From contig NZ_KE384140.1 in the NCBI RefSeq assembly GCF_000424145.1, forward strand, positions 1-64,000: DNA of 64,000 nucleotides. The letters are read 5' to 3'. This DNA comes from Butyrivibrio sp. AC2005 (GTDB lineage: Bacteria; Bacillota; Clostridia; Lachnospirales; Lachnospiraceae). This document shows, piece after piece, positions 16,808 to 24,157 of this stretch. The notes under the pieces were generated by a model. That model searched no databases. It saw only the letters and a program-made list of their open reading frames with translations, and was not told the DNA's origin. A program made the translations under genes and the position numbers. Within the stretch, counting starts at the first letter, position 1; the number at the start of each line of letters is the position of its first letter.

Positions 16808-17866
16808 ATGGAGGTAACGACTATTTGGATTTCAATTATTACGTCATTGCTAGCTTCTATAGTGTTTTGGTTTGTGTTTAATTTTCTTCCTTGGATAGGC
16901 AAGCAATTGCGTATTCGTCCAAGAATTGAAAATGATATAATTGATATACAGTTATATTTACTTTTCTTTATTCAGATTCCATTTTTGCAGAGTTTGCATA
17001 CTTCATCTGTTTTTCAATCCGATATTGTTAGAGAAAAATTAGGAAAAGATAATTTTGAAAATGCTTTATATGGTAAATGTTTATCAGCTGAGAGATGTAT
17101 AGGGGAATTTGAGCATAGGCTTTTACCGGTTGGAGAGGAACTGATAAGTAGTGCTGAACAGTTAGATAAGAGATTGGATCGTATACAACGCTATTCAGAT
17201 TACTTAAGTACAAGAGAAATACTTGTTTTGAAAGAAATAGGTGATAGAATACACGCATATGACTTTGTAGAACACAAGGATGTTATAGATGGTATGGAGT
17301 TGGTGCCAGTAGATCCGACAATATCTTACATGAGAGATAACTTTTATGAATTATATCTTTTGTATCATAAACTTAATGGGATATCCGCTTCATATTGTTT
17401 GGCTAAACGTAATGAATATGAGAACTATTTAATTGCAAAGCGAGAGCTAGAAGATAGGCATTATTTGAGGTTAGTCGCTAGGAAATTTTTTCTTAATAGA
17501 GGATATCAAATTCTTATCGATATGCGTTATTATTTCTTGCAGGGTAAAAAGGGAAAAGCAAAACAGAAATTGCAGGAGTATTTAGAACAAGAAAACCAAA
17601 AACTAGTCTATTTGCGTGGGGTTTTAGATGATTATTTATTGGAGAATGAGTTTATAGGTTTATTGGAAACTATCAGAGGAGCAGATGAAGTACAGGAATG
17701 GACTTCTTGTGTGAATTCAGAAATACTCAGTAAAAAAAATATGGAATTAAGAAATGCTGAGAACAAATCAATGATTCATGAGAAATTGAAAAATAATCCT
17801 AAGATAACTGAATATGACAATAAAAAAATCAATATGTTAAATAAACTTTTTAATGGCTATTTGTAA
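16808..17866 (+). CDS. Unknown membrane-anchored helical protein
   Basis: From ATG 16808, 352 residues; two more in-frame ATGs lie 9 and 15 bases upstream and the GGGGATGG they create is the only Shine-Dalgarno-like stretch, so the start is uncertain. A single N-terminal membrane helix (ISIITSLLASIVFWFVF) precedes a long hydrophilic region rich in charged helices, with no Cys/His clusters, Walker motifs or other signature I recognise. The gene stands alone between the rfbG hairpin and the next group. Base use is AT-rich like the following defence-like genes, so it may belong to the same acquired island. Function unknown. Confidence 0.6.
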   Translation: MEVTTIWISIITSLLASIVFWFVFNFLPWIGKQLRIRPRIENDIIDIQLYLLFFIQIPFLQSLHTSSVFQSDIVREKLGKDNFENALYGKCLSAERCIGEFEHRLLPVGEELISSAEQLDKRLDRIQRYSDYLSTREILVLKEIGDRIHAYDFVEHKDVIDGMELVPVDPTISYMRDNFYELYLLYHKLNGISASYCLAKRNEYENYLIAKRELEDRHYLRLVARKFFLNRGYQILIDMRYYFLQGKKGKAKQKLQEYLEQENQKLVYLRGVLDDYLLENEFIGLLETIRGADEVQEWTSCVNSEILSKKNMELRNAENKSMIHEKLKNNPKITEYDNKKINMLNKLFNGYL

Positions 17867-17971
17867 TGGTGATTTTTGTTGACTATGTAAGGATGATTAT
17901 TAAAGATAGATATTGAGGAATAAATGTGGAATAATGCTCTCCTTGGGTTGGCTGACGCGTGAAATGTAGTA

Positions 17972-18070
17972 ATGAAATATATAGCCGATATATATAGTAA
18001 AGCAATAGCACTTGAAGATGCTGCGCAAGATGACAATGGCAAGCTTACAATTTTTGAAGAAGCTGGGTGA
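17972..18070 (+). CDS. Possible 32-residue small protein or gene remnant
   Basis: An ATG-initiated frame of 32 codons that ends 3 bases before the ATG of the next gene, which would suit translational coupling. It is acidic (MKYIADIYSK... DDNGKLTIFEEAG) and has no convincing Shine-Dalgarno. It could be a small gene, a remnant of a larger one, or chance. Confidence 0.25.
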   Translation: MKYIADIYSKAIALEDAAQDDNGKLTIFEEAG

Positions 18071-18072
18071 GT

Positions 18073-18939
18073 ATGGGAAAATTTGAATATGAGAATTTAT
18101 ATAAATTCATAGTATCGGTTGGAGTGTTCTTTTTAGCATTACCGATAGCTGTTGTGTATATGGTATATAGCAGAGATCCTATGCTCATAAGTCAGGAAGA
18201 TTATGATGCGCTTTCGCAATATTCGAAAGAAGCTGTAGAGTTACATAAGAATATTGGTGAAACAGTACAGAATGGATATCCGATAATTTGCTGTATTTCT
18301 TTACTTTTGGGAGTTGTGCTAATAATAGTAGGTATTATTAAATGGAAACAGCTCCAGAATTACGAAGATATAAAGAAGAAAATGGAAGCAGAAAAACTTG
18401 TCAGGGAATATAAAGCAAACAAAAGACCTGATTCTGAGGTTGAAAAATCTAAAGAAGAAGAGGCGTTAAAGGAAGAAGGAAGTCCTTGCCTAGGAAATGA
18501 GGAAAACATAAATAAGAGGATATCGTATATTGACATTGAAAATGCTTTCTTTTCAGTGGGCATATACGATTATTTACAAAAGAGTGACTATAGTATTGTA
18601 CAAAACACGGTAATAAATCATATCGATTATGACGCTATAGCTATTTCTAAAACCAGCGATGAGGATGTGATTTTTGAGATAAAATGGTGGAGAAGATATA
18701 AGAATTACGAAGCTATCCGGTCGTCTGCATACAGGCTCGAAAGGGCAGCAAATAATTATAAGAATACTAAAGGACGAAAGTGTCAAAAGAAACTTGTAAT
18801 CGTAACCAGCGAAAGTATGATTGATGAATTAAGCAGCTATGTCGCTGACACTCTGAATAATCACTTTGATGTCAATGATCCTTTTGTGGACATAATAATT
18901 GTAAGTGAAGAGAAAATTTTGAGGAGAGTAGAGGTCTAA
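18073..18939 (+). CDS. Two-helix membrane protein with PD-(D/E)xK-like cytoplasmic domain
   Basis: 288 residues from ATG 18073 (a GTG two codons earlier is possible; GGTGAG lies just upstream). Two membrane helices (about 11-32 and 70-90) are followed by a charged linker (91-150) and a C-terminal domain. That domain has Asp187 in IDYDAIAIS, then Glu202-x-Lys204 in VIFEIKWW, and then a helix. The order Asp, 10-20 residues, Glu-x-Lys on a beta strand is the PD-(D/E)xK nuclease-fold pattern. A later strand KKLVIVTSES fits the fold's next beta strand. I do not recognise a named family. It starts a run of small genes ending in two ATPases; a DNA- or RNA-cleaving role at the membrane is speculative. 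Confidence 0.6.
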   Translation: MGKFEYENLYKFIVSVGVFFLALPIAVVYMVYSRDPMLISQEDYDALSQYSKEAVELHKNIGETVQNGYPIICCISLLLGVVLIIVGIIKWKQLQNYEDIKKKMEAEKLVREYKANKRPDSEVEKSKEEEALKEEGSPCLGNEENINKRISYIDIENAFFSVGIYDYLQKSDYSIVQNTVINHIDYDAIAISKTSDEDVIFEIKWWRRYKNYEAIRSSAYRLERAANNYKNTKGRKCQKKLVIVTSESMIDELSSYVADTLNNHFDVNDPFVDIIIVSEEKILRRVEV

Positions 18940-18945
18940 TACTAA

Positions 18946-19398
18946 ATGACACATCATAGACTTGATCCATATCCGATTCCAAAGGATGAAATGCCATTGT
19001 ATGTTAATGAGCCCTGGCTTATAGATAAATCCCTTTTGGAATATCCTATGCGTTTTGAGCCTGAAGAAGAGGATGATAATGTTCGTGTCTATGTTCCTCT
19101 TGATCTGAATAAAGAGGCAACTCTCCGTAGATTAGATCACGTTATTGCTCATTATGGAGAGACTAATGAAAATGACGAGATGGATTTCAGTGTGGATGTG
19201 GGAATGATTCTTTCCCAAGTTGAGGTGTATGATCAGGTGTGGTATGTTAGGAATATGCCTGAAGATGGAAAACATAGCAAAGAGGCAGTAGCACTTGTTC
19301 GGGAGATTGTGGAAAGTCTAAAAGCCATTCCGGATGGTTGTGCAGAGAGGTTTCCTTTTGAAGATATCACAGAATTGGAGCGGGAATACTTACAGTAA
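18946..19398 (+). CDS. Unknown small acidic protein
   Basis: 150 residues, strongly acidic, starting 6 bases after the preceding stop and ending 16 bases before the next gene, so it is probably co-transcribed with both. There is no signal peptide, membrane segment or recognisable motif. The N-terminus is rich in proline and aromatic residues (LDPYPIPKDEMPLYVNEPW) and the middle has a short EEEDDN stretch. It could be an accessory or inhibitor of a neighbouring protein, but nothing in the sequence shows this. A modest GAGG lies about 11 bases before the ATG. Confidence 0.6.
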   Translation: MTHHRLDPYPIPKDEMPLYVNEPWLIDKSLLEYPMRFEPEEEDDNVRVYVPLDLNKEATLRRLDHVIAHYGETNENDEMDFSVDVGMILSQVEVYDQVWYVRNMPEDGKHSKEAVALVREIVESLKAIPDGCAERFPFEDITELEREYLQ

Positions 19399-19414
19399 TT
19401 ATGGAGATTGAAAA

Positions 19415-19744
19415 ATGTCTGCAAAATATTACGCAATTAAAGATTTTAAGGATTTAAATGTACCTGAAAATATGGTGATAACACAACATAGCCGTAAAAG
19501 ATTTACAGAAAGAGGAATCTCGATCCATGATGTATGTATGGCTATTGAAACAGGTGAAATTATAGAACAATATTCCGAAGATTTTCCTTTTCCTAGTTGT
19601 CTTATACTTGGAACAAGTAATGGTAAGGTTATACATGTGGTAGCAAGCATTGATGATGGGATTATTTACATTATTACGGCATACATTCCCAATCCTGAAA
19701 AGTGGGAGAATGATTGGAGAACAAGAAAGGAGATTAGATCATGA
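19415..19744 (+). CDS. DUF4258 protein, RelE/MqsR-like toxin candidate
   Basis: 109 residues. The core ITQHSRKRFTERGISIHDVCMA matches the DUF4258 pattern (His-Ser/Ala-x2-R-x3-R-G-I at the start of a helix), followed by strands ending in IIYIITAYIP. DUF4258 proteins have the small RelE/BrnT-like ribonuclease fold and often sit next to a zinc-finger antitoxin. Here the next gene, overlapping by 4 bases, encodes exactly such a YgiT-type zinc finger. A toxin role is inferred from family and context; activity is not shown. Confidence 0.72.
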   Translation: MSAKYYAIKDFKDLNVPENMVITQHSRKRFTERGISIHDVCMAIETGEIIEQYSEDFPFPSCLILGTSNGKVIHVVASIDDGIIYIITAYIPNPEKWENDWRTRKEIRS

Positions 19745-19968
19745 AGTGTATGAAATGTGGGAAGCCTGCATATAAAAGTACAACAACAGAAGCTATTGAA
19801 ATGGGTTTTGGATTATTGATTATTAGAAATATTCCTTGCTATAAATGTGATGAATGTGATGAGATTTTTTATACAGGTGATGTAGCTTTAAAAGTTGAAC
19901 ATATTACTGAAATGGTCAAATCACTTATGCAGGAACTGACTATTATTGATTACGAAAAGGCGGCTTGA
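19741..19968 (+). CDS. YgiT-type zinc-finger protein (MqsA N-terminal-like)
   Basis: 75 residues with two CxxC pairs, MKCMKCGKPAY and CYKCDEC, as in the N-terminal zinc domain of the antitoxin MqsA/YgiT. MqsA itself has a C-terminal helix-turn-helix; here only about 25 residues follow the zinc ribbon, so DNA binding is unlikely by that route. ATGA overlap with the DUF4258 gene indicates coupled translation, toxin first then antitoxin, as in mqsRA. It is likely to bind and neutralise the DUF4258 protein (inference). Confidence 0.75.
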   Translation: MKCMKCGKPAYKSTTTEAIEMGFGLLIIRNIPCYKCDECDEIFYTGDVALKVEHITEMVKSLMQELTIIDYEKAA

Positions 19969-19991
19969 TTACAACAAGGAGATAACCCTAT

Positions 19992-21590
19992 ATGCCGAAA
20001 ACATTTAACACTACCGCTGTATGTTTGCCCGAAAAACATTACATGGTAGATATTACAAATCGTATAGAAGAAATTAAGGAATACGTTGATTGTGGCAAGT
20101 ATTTCACCATCAATCGCGCCAGACAATACGGAAAAACTACGACTCTTGCTGCTTTAAGAAAAGCATTGATAACAGAGTATGTTGTAATCAGTTTGGACTT
20201 TCAGGGGATAGGTAATGCAGGATTTAAGACAGAGCAGACTTTTGTTCAGGAGTTATCAAGACTGATACTTGGGAAAACGAGAAGTGGTTTGAGTATTCCT
20301 GAATCTATTGAAGAACAGCTAAAAGGTTATGTTGCAAGAACTGAGAAGAAAGCTAAGCTGGGAGAGCTGTTTGATACTTTTACAGAGTGGTGTGCCATAT
20401 CTGAAAAAGAAATTGTATTGATTATTGATGAGGTGGATAGCGCCACCAACAATCAGGTGTTTTTTGATTTTTTAGCGCAGCTGAGAGAGGGCTACATCCG
20501 CAGAGATACGGAGGGTGTTAAGACGTTCAAATCCGTAATACTGGCAGGTGTTACTGATGTAAAACATCTAAAGAGCAAGCTTAGAAACGAGGATCAGCAT
20601 AAAGTAAACAGTCCGTGGAATATCGCTGCTGATTTTGATGTAGACATGAGTCTTAAAGCAGATGGAATTGCACAGATGTTAGAGGTCTATAAAGTTGATC
20701 ATAAAATGGATTTTGATTCTACACTAATTGCGAATGAAATATATGATTACACCAACGGTTATCCATATTTAGTAAGTAGGATATGTCAGATAATTGATGA
20801 GAGACTTGTCCCGGGAAGCTTTGTAGATCTTTCTGCGGCTTGGACAAGGGATGGTATAGACGAAGCGGTAAAGTTGCTCCTTAATAGTAGTAATACTTTA
20901 TTTGAGTCACTGTCCGGAAAACTGGATAATTATCCTGATTTAAAAAATGTGCTTAGAAGTATATTGATGGAAGGTACAAGTATTCCATTCAATAATTATC
21001 AGGAAGAGCTGTCTCAGATGAAAATGTATGGCTTTATTCGGAACAATAATGGGACGGTTGTTATTTCCAATAGGATTTTTGAAACCTTTTTATATAACTT
21101 ATTCCTCTCAGAAGAGATTATGAAGAACAATGTTTTTGTGAGAGAAAGTGGGCTTGCTAAGAACATGTTTGTTGAAGGCAATAGGCTGAATATGCCTTTA
21201 ATACTGGAGAGATTTATAGCTACTTATACAGAAGTTTTTGGGCCTCTTGAAGAGAAGTTTAAGGAAAAAGATGGAAGAGAGCAATTTTTACTGTATCTTA
21301 AACCGATTATAAATGGAACCGGTAACTATTATATCGAAGCGCAGACAAGAGATCAGACCAGGACTGATGTCATCGTAGATTATCTCGGGCAGAGATATAT
21401 TATTGAGCTCAAGATATGGCATGGTGACAGCTATAATGAGGCTGGAGAAGAACAGTTAACCGGCTACCTGGATTATTTTGGAGAGAAGACCGGTTATATG
21501 CTTAGCTTTAACTTCAACAAGAAAAAGAAGAAGCAAGGCGTTAGAAGGATAGAATATAAAGATAAAGTACTGTTTGAGGCCATGCTATAG
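19992..21590 (+). CDS. AAA-like ATPase with C-terminal PD-(D/E)xK domain
   Basis: 532 residues. N-terminal P-loop region: INRARQYGKTTTLAAL (about 40-55), a shortened Walker A of the AAA-ATPase_like / DUF1703 type. Walker B is IVLIIDEVDS (about 142-151). A helical middle domain includes a YTNGYPYLVSRIC sensor-like segment. The C-terminus carries a PD-(D/E)xK nuclease pattern: Asp459, then Glu472-x-Lys474 in IIELKIW. Such proteins are abundant and often multicopy in Bacteroidota and Clostridia, with unknown, possibly nucleic-acid-related, function. CAAGGAG precedes the ATG at 19992, and it starts 23 bases after the zinc-finger gene. It could be an independent, selfish-type gene rather than part of the toxin-antitoxin pair. 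Confidence 0.82.
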   Translation: MPKTFNTTAVCLPEKHYMVDITNRIEEIKEYVDCGKYFTINRARQYGKTTTLAALRKALITEYVVISLDFQGIGNAGFKTEQTFVQELSRLILGKTRSGLSIPESIEEQLKGYVARTEKKAKLGELFDTFTEWCAISEKEIVLIIDEVDSATNNQVFFDFLAQLREGYIRRDTEGVKTFKSVILAGVTDVKHLKSKLRNEDQHKVNSPWNIAADFDVDMSLKADGIAQMLEVYKVDHKMDFDSTLIANEIYDYTNGYPYLVSRICQIIDERLVPGSFVDLSAAWTRDGIDEAVKLLLNSSNTLFESLSGKLDNYPDLKNVLRSILMEGTSIPFNNYQEELSQMKMYGFIRNNNGTVVISNRIFETFLYNLFLSEEIMKNNVFVRESGLAKNMFVEGNRLNMPLILERFIATYTEVFGPLEEKFKEKDGREQFLLYLKPIINGTGNYYIEAQTRDQTRTDVIVDYLGQRYIIELKIWHGDSYNEAGEEQLTGYLDYFGEKTGYMLSFNFNKKKKKQGVRRIEYKDKVLFEAML

Positions 21591-21664
21591 CAAAATAGTT
21601 TTCATTGATACTTATGTTGTACAAAATATAGGTCAAGTAACAATAAAAAATAGAGGCTGACAAT

Positions 21665-22831
21665 ATGATTACAAGGTGTTATGTAAATAATTTCAAGTCA
21701 TTAATGAATTTTTCAATAACTCTCAATAATATGAACGTCATAATTGGGAAGAATTTTACCGGAAAGAGTTCCTTTTTGCAGGCACTGGACTTTGTATTTG
21801 GCTCTGCACGGGACGATTTTAACATTTGGCTTGAGAGACGTGGACTTAGAGTTGAAAGTATAAAGTCAAAGTTTGGAAATTCAAATAAGATGACTTTTAT
21901 AAATGAATTTGAGATAGAGGATGAAACTGGGGATTGTTATAAATTAGAGTGGACCCTGGAAGTCAATGCGGTTATTGCTAAGAAGGAGCTATCACTTTTA
22001 TCTGAGAAAATAGTGTCTGATAATGGCGATGAGCTTTTGAAATATAATAAATCAGAACTGGCCCTGTATGTTATGGGAGAGGATATGGTAGGCAATTTTA
22101 GCAATTCCGGCTTGGTTTTCAAATCATCAACACTGAAGAATCTGAGGGATGTAAAAGGGATTGATTATAGGCTCAATCTTCTTATTTCTGAGATAGATAA
22201 GTTTAAATCCTTTGATATGCTTACTCCTGAGAATATGCGCCTTAGTAGTAGGGGCACTTCTGATGTGATAGAAGCTAGCGGAAAGAATTTGCCTGCTTTT
22301 ATTAAGAAAATGAATCCCGAGCAGAAGATGCACTTTTTGGATAAAGTACATTGGCTATTAAACGGAAAGATTTCCGAGGTTGGAACTGAGACTAAGGGTC
22401 AGCCCGGGTGGACACAGATTATTGTTGATGAAAATTATGATGGTCGTAATATAAAGATTAACTCTAAAGAGATGAGCGATGGAATGATAAGACTTCTTGC
22501 TTTTGTTGCCATTACAGAAATGACATCAAAGGGATCTATCTTCATGTTGGACGAGATTGAGAATGGGATCAATTCAGAGTATGCGGAAAAGGTCATGAGG
22601 CTTTTGAACAATACATGTAGGGAAAAGAATGTTCAGATGGTAATAACAACGCATAGCACGGTGATGATGGATTATGTTGATCCGGATAGTCTTATTATGA
22701 TATATCGAAAAAAAGATGGTACTTCAAAAGCTATAAAGCTGCTGGATAATCAGACTTTTAAGGAAAAAGCAGAATATATGTATCCTGGTGAAATTATATT
22801 AAATAATGATATAGAGAAGGATGAGGAGTAA
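21665..22831 (+). CDS. OLD-like / AAA_15 family ATPase
   Basis: 388 residues. The N-terminus CYVNNFKSLMNFSI leads into Walker A GKNFTGKSS (about 28-36). An ABC-type signature region KEMSDGMIRLLAF, Walker B IFMLDEIENGI and the switch histidine in ITTHS follow near the C-terminus. This is the SMC/ABC-like ATPase head of OLD/RecF-type proteins without a TOPRIM nuclease domain. Relatives in defence systems work with a separately encoded nuclease partner encoded just downstream; here only a 33-codon frame follows, joined by a TAATG overlap. The start ATG 21665 lacks a strong Shine-Dalgarno. Confidence 0.82.
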   Translation: MITRCYVNNFKSLMNFSITLNNMNVIIGKNFTGKSSFLQALDFVFGSARDDFNIWLERRGLRVESIKSKFGNSNKMTFINEFEIEDETGDCYKLEWTLEVNAVIAKKELSLLSEKIVSDNGDELLKYNKSELALYVMGEDMVGNFSNSGLVFKSSTLKNLRDVKGIDYRLNLLISEIDKFKSFDMLTPENMRLSSRGTSDVIEASGKNLPAFIKKMNPEQKMHFLDKVHWLLNGKISEVGTETKGQPGWTQIIVDENYDGRNIKINSKEMSDGMIRLLAFVAITEMTSKGSIFMLDEIENGINSEYAEKVMRLLNNTCREKNVQMVITTHSTVMMDYVDPDSLIMIYRKKDGTSKAIKLLDNQTFKEKAEYMYPGEIILNNDIEKDEE

Positions 22832-22932
22832 TGGGAAGTCAGCTTATTACATGTAATATTAGCTATACCGTATTCTATGATGAACTAAATCAAATGTTGA
22901 TTGATGCAGTGCAAGGTAGGTACAACAAATAA
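22831..22932 (+). CDS. 33-codon gene coupled to the AAA_15 ATPase; possible truncated partner
   Basis: The ATG shares its first base with the ATPase stop codon (TAATG) and has GAGG a few bases upstream, so it is well placed for translation. It encodes 33 residues ending VQGRYNK. AAA_15 ATPases are often followed by a DUF4276- or RloB-like partner gene beginning in the same way. This could be the surviving start of such a gene, or a genuine small protein. Confidence 0.4.
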   Translation: MGSQLITCNISYTVFYDELNQMLIDAVQGRYNK

Positions 22933-22956
22933 AAAATTGCAATTTGTATAACAAAA

Positions 22957-23005
22957 ATAGCAATTAGATGCTATACTAGAAATGGAAATAGCATTTGATT
23001 GCTAT
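22957..23005 (+). promoter_or_regulatory. Extended -10 promoter with twin 18-bp palindromes
   Basis: Two copies of ATAGCA-N6-TGCTAT occur at 22957-22974 and 22988-23005, 31 bases apart (about three helical turns). The first overlaps an extended -10 element, TG-C-TATACT (TATACT at 22972-22977). No good -35 is visible, consistent with an extended -10 promoter. This looks like a two-site operator for a dimeric regulator controlling the sensor operon that follows. The second copy would also form a hairpin in the transcript. Confidence 0.6.
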
Positions 23006-23014
23006 TTCTATAAG

Positions 23015-23046
23015 AGGAACAACTCATGATTGAGCTGTTCCTTTTT
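23015..23046 (+). terminator. Intrinsic terminator or leader attenuator
   Basis: AGGAACAACTCA (23015-23026) pairs with TGAGCTGTTCCT (23031-23042), with one mismatch and a 4-base loop, followed by a T-run. It lies downstream of the promoter at about 22972 and upstream of the sensor operon. It either ends a short RNA of about 60 nucleotides or attenuates the operon. Confidence 0.7.
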
Positions 23047-23065
23047 ATCTGCTAAAATTCAGTTT

Positions 23066-24157
23066 ATGGGGACACAGGACAAGGCTGAGAAAGCAGCAGA
23101 AAAATTAAATAATCAAAAGTATTTACTGTTAACAACTGTGCTCTTTACCCTGGCGACGCTGGTGGTGGGAGCACTTGTTTTTCGTTATTATATGGCAGAT
23201 CTTGGCAAAACTCAGGAGGTGACTGAGTACGACAAGTACTATGTCATGATAACGGATAACTATAAATCCGACTTCTGGCAGTCTGTCTACAAGGGGGCAT
23301 TTGATGCTGCTAAGGATCAGAATATCTACGTGGATCTGCTGGGGCAGAACATCGGCGGCGACTATACCTGCGAACAGCTTATGAAAGTCGCAATTGCTTC
23401 ACAGGTTGACGGAATCATCGTATTTGCAAATGAAAATACGGAGATAACGGATCTGATAAATGAGGCAGTTGAAAAGGGGATACCTGTCATTACTTTATAT
23501 GGTGACAGCACGAATTCAAAGAGGCTGAGCTTCGTGGGAGTCGGAAGCTACAATATCGGAAGAGAGTACGGACGTCAGATTTTTAATATCATCAAGGAAA
23601 AGCGAAGAGAAGATTTCATAGAGTCTGAAAAGATGGGGCATCGCAAGACTATGCAGATTGCCGTTCTGGTCAACACGGATTCTCAGGATAGCGGACAAAA
23701 TATCATTATATCAGGTCTTCAGGAGACCCTGGAGCAGGAAAATGCTACCAATTCCGAATTTTCCATATCCATAGTTCCAATAGATAATACAAATGCCTTC
23801 TCAGTGGAGGAGTCTATAAGAGATATTTTCCTGAATGAAAGCATCCCGGATGTAATCGTGTGCCTTAATGAGCTTAACACGGTTTGCGCATATCAGGCTG
23901 TGGTCGATTTCAATAAGGTTGGGGATGTGAATATCCTTGGTTACTACAATTCAGAGGCCATCGTAAGTGCCATAGAAAAGGACGTGGTCTATGCAACGAT
24001 TTCCATAGACACGCAGCAGATGGGACAGTACTGTATAGAGGCTCTCTCCGACTATTATGATTATGGCAATACCAGTGAGTATTTCACCGCGGACATAACC
24101 CTTATCAACAAGGGGAATGTGGCTGAGTACTTGCAGAAGGAGGAGACAGATGAATAG
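23066..24157 (+). CDS. Membrane-anchored sugar-binding protein (RbsB-like), probable sensor
   Basis: From ATG 23066, 363 residues; an upstream TTG lies inside the terminator and is rejected. One N-terminal membrane helix (LLLTTVLFTLATLVVGALVF) replaces the usual lipobox, so the Peripla_BP_4 domain is tethered outside the cell. The domain starts with YVMITDNYKSDFWQSVYKGA and has the two-lobed fold of ribose/galactose binding proteins. It overlaps the histidine kinase gene by 8 bases. With no permease adjacent, its likely role is to present sugar to the kinase rather than to feed a transporter, as with anchored binding proteins in YesMN-type systems (inference). A paralogous gene with the same arrangement is at 43620. 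Confidence 0.8.
   Translation: MGTQDKAEKAAEKLNNQKYLLLTTVLFTLATLVVGALVFRYYMADLGKTQEVTEYDKYYVMITDNYKSDFWQSVYKGAFDAAKDQNIYVDLLGQNIGGDYTCEQLMKVAIASQVDGIIVFANENTEITDLINEAVEKGIPVITLYGDSTNSKRLSFVGVGSYNIGREYGRQIFNIIKEKRREDFIESEKMGHRKTMQIAVLVNTDSQDSGQNIIISGLQETLEQENATNSEFSISIVPIDNTNAFSVEESIRDIFLNESIPDVIVCLNELNTVCAYQAVVDFNKVGDVNILGYYNSEAIVSAIEKDVVYATISIDTQQMGQYCIEALSDYYDYGNTSEYFTADITLINKGNVAEYLQKEETDE

Noticed and set aside
18946-19398. Assignment of the acidic 150-residue protein as an antitoxin
   Set aside because: Only its position suggests this; the zinc-finger protein is the better antitoxin candidate and no motif supports the claim.
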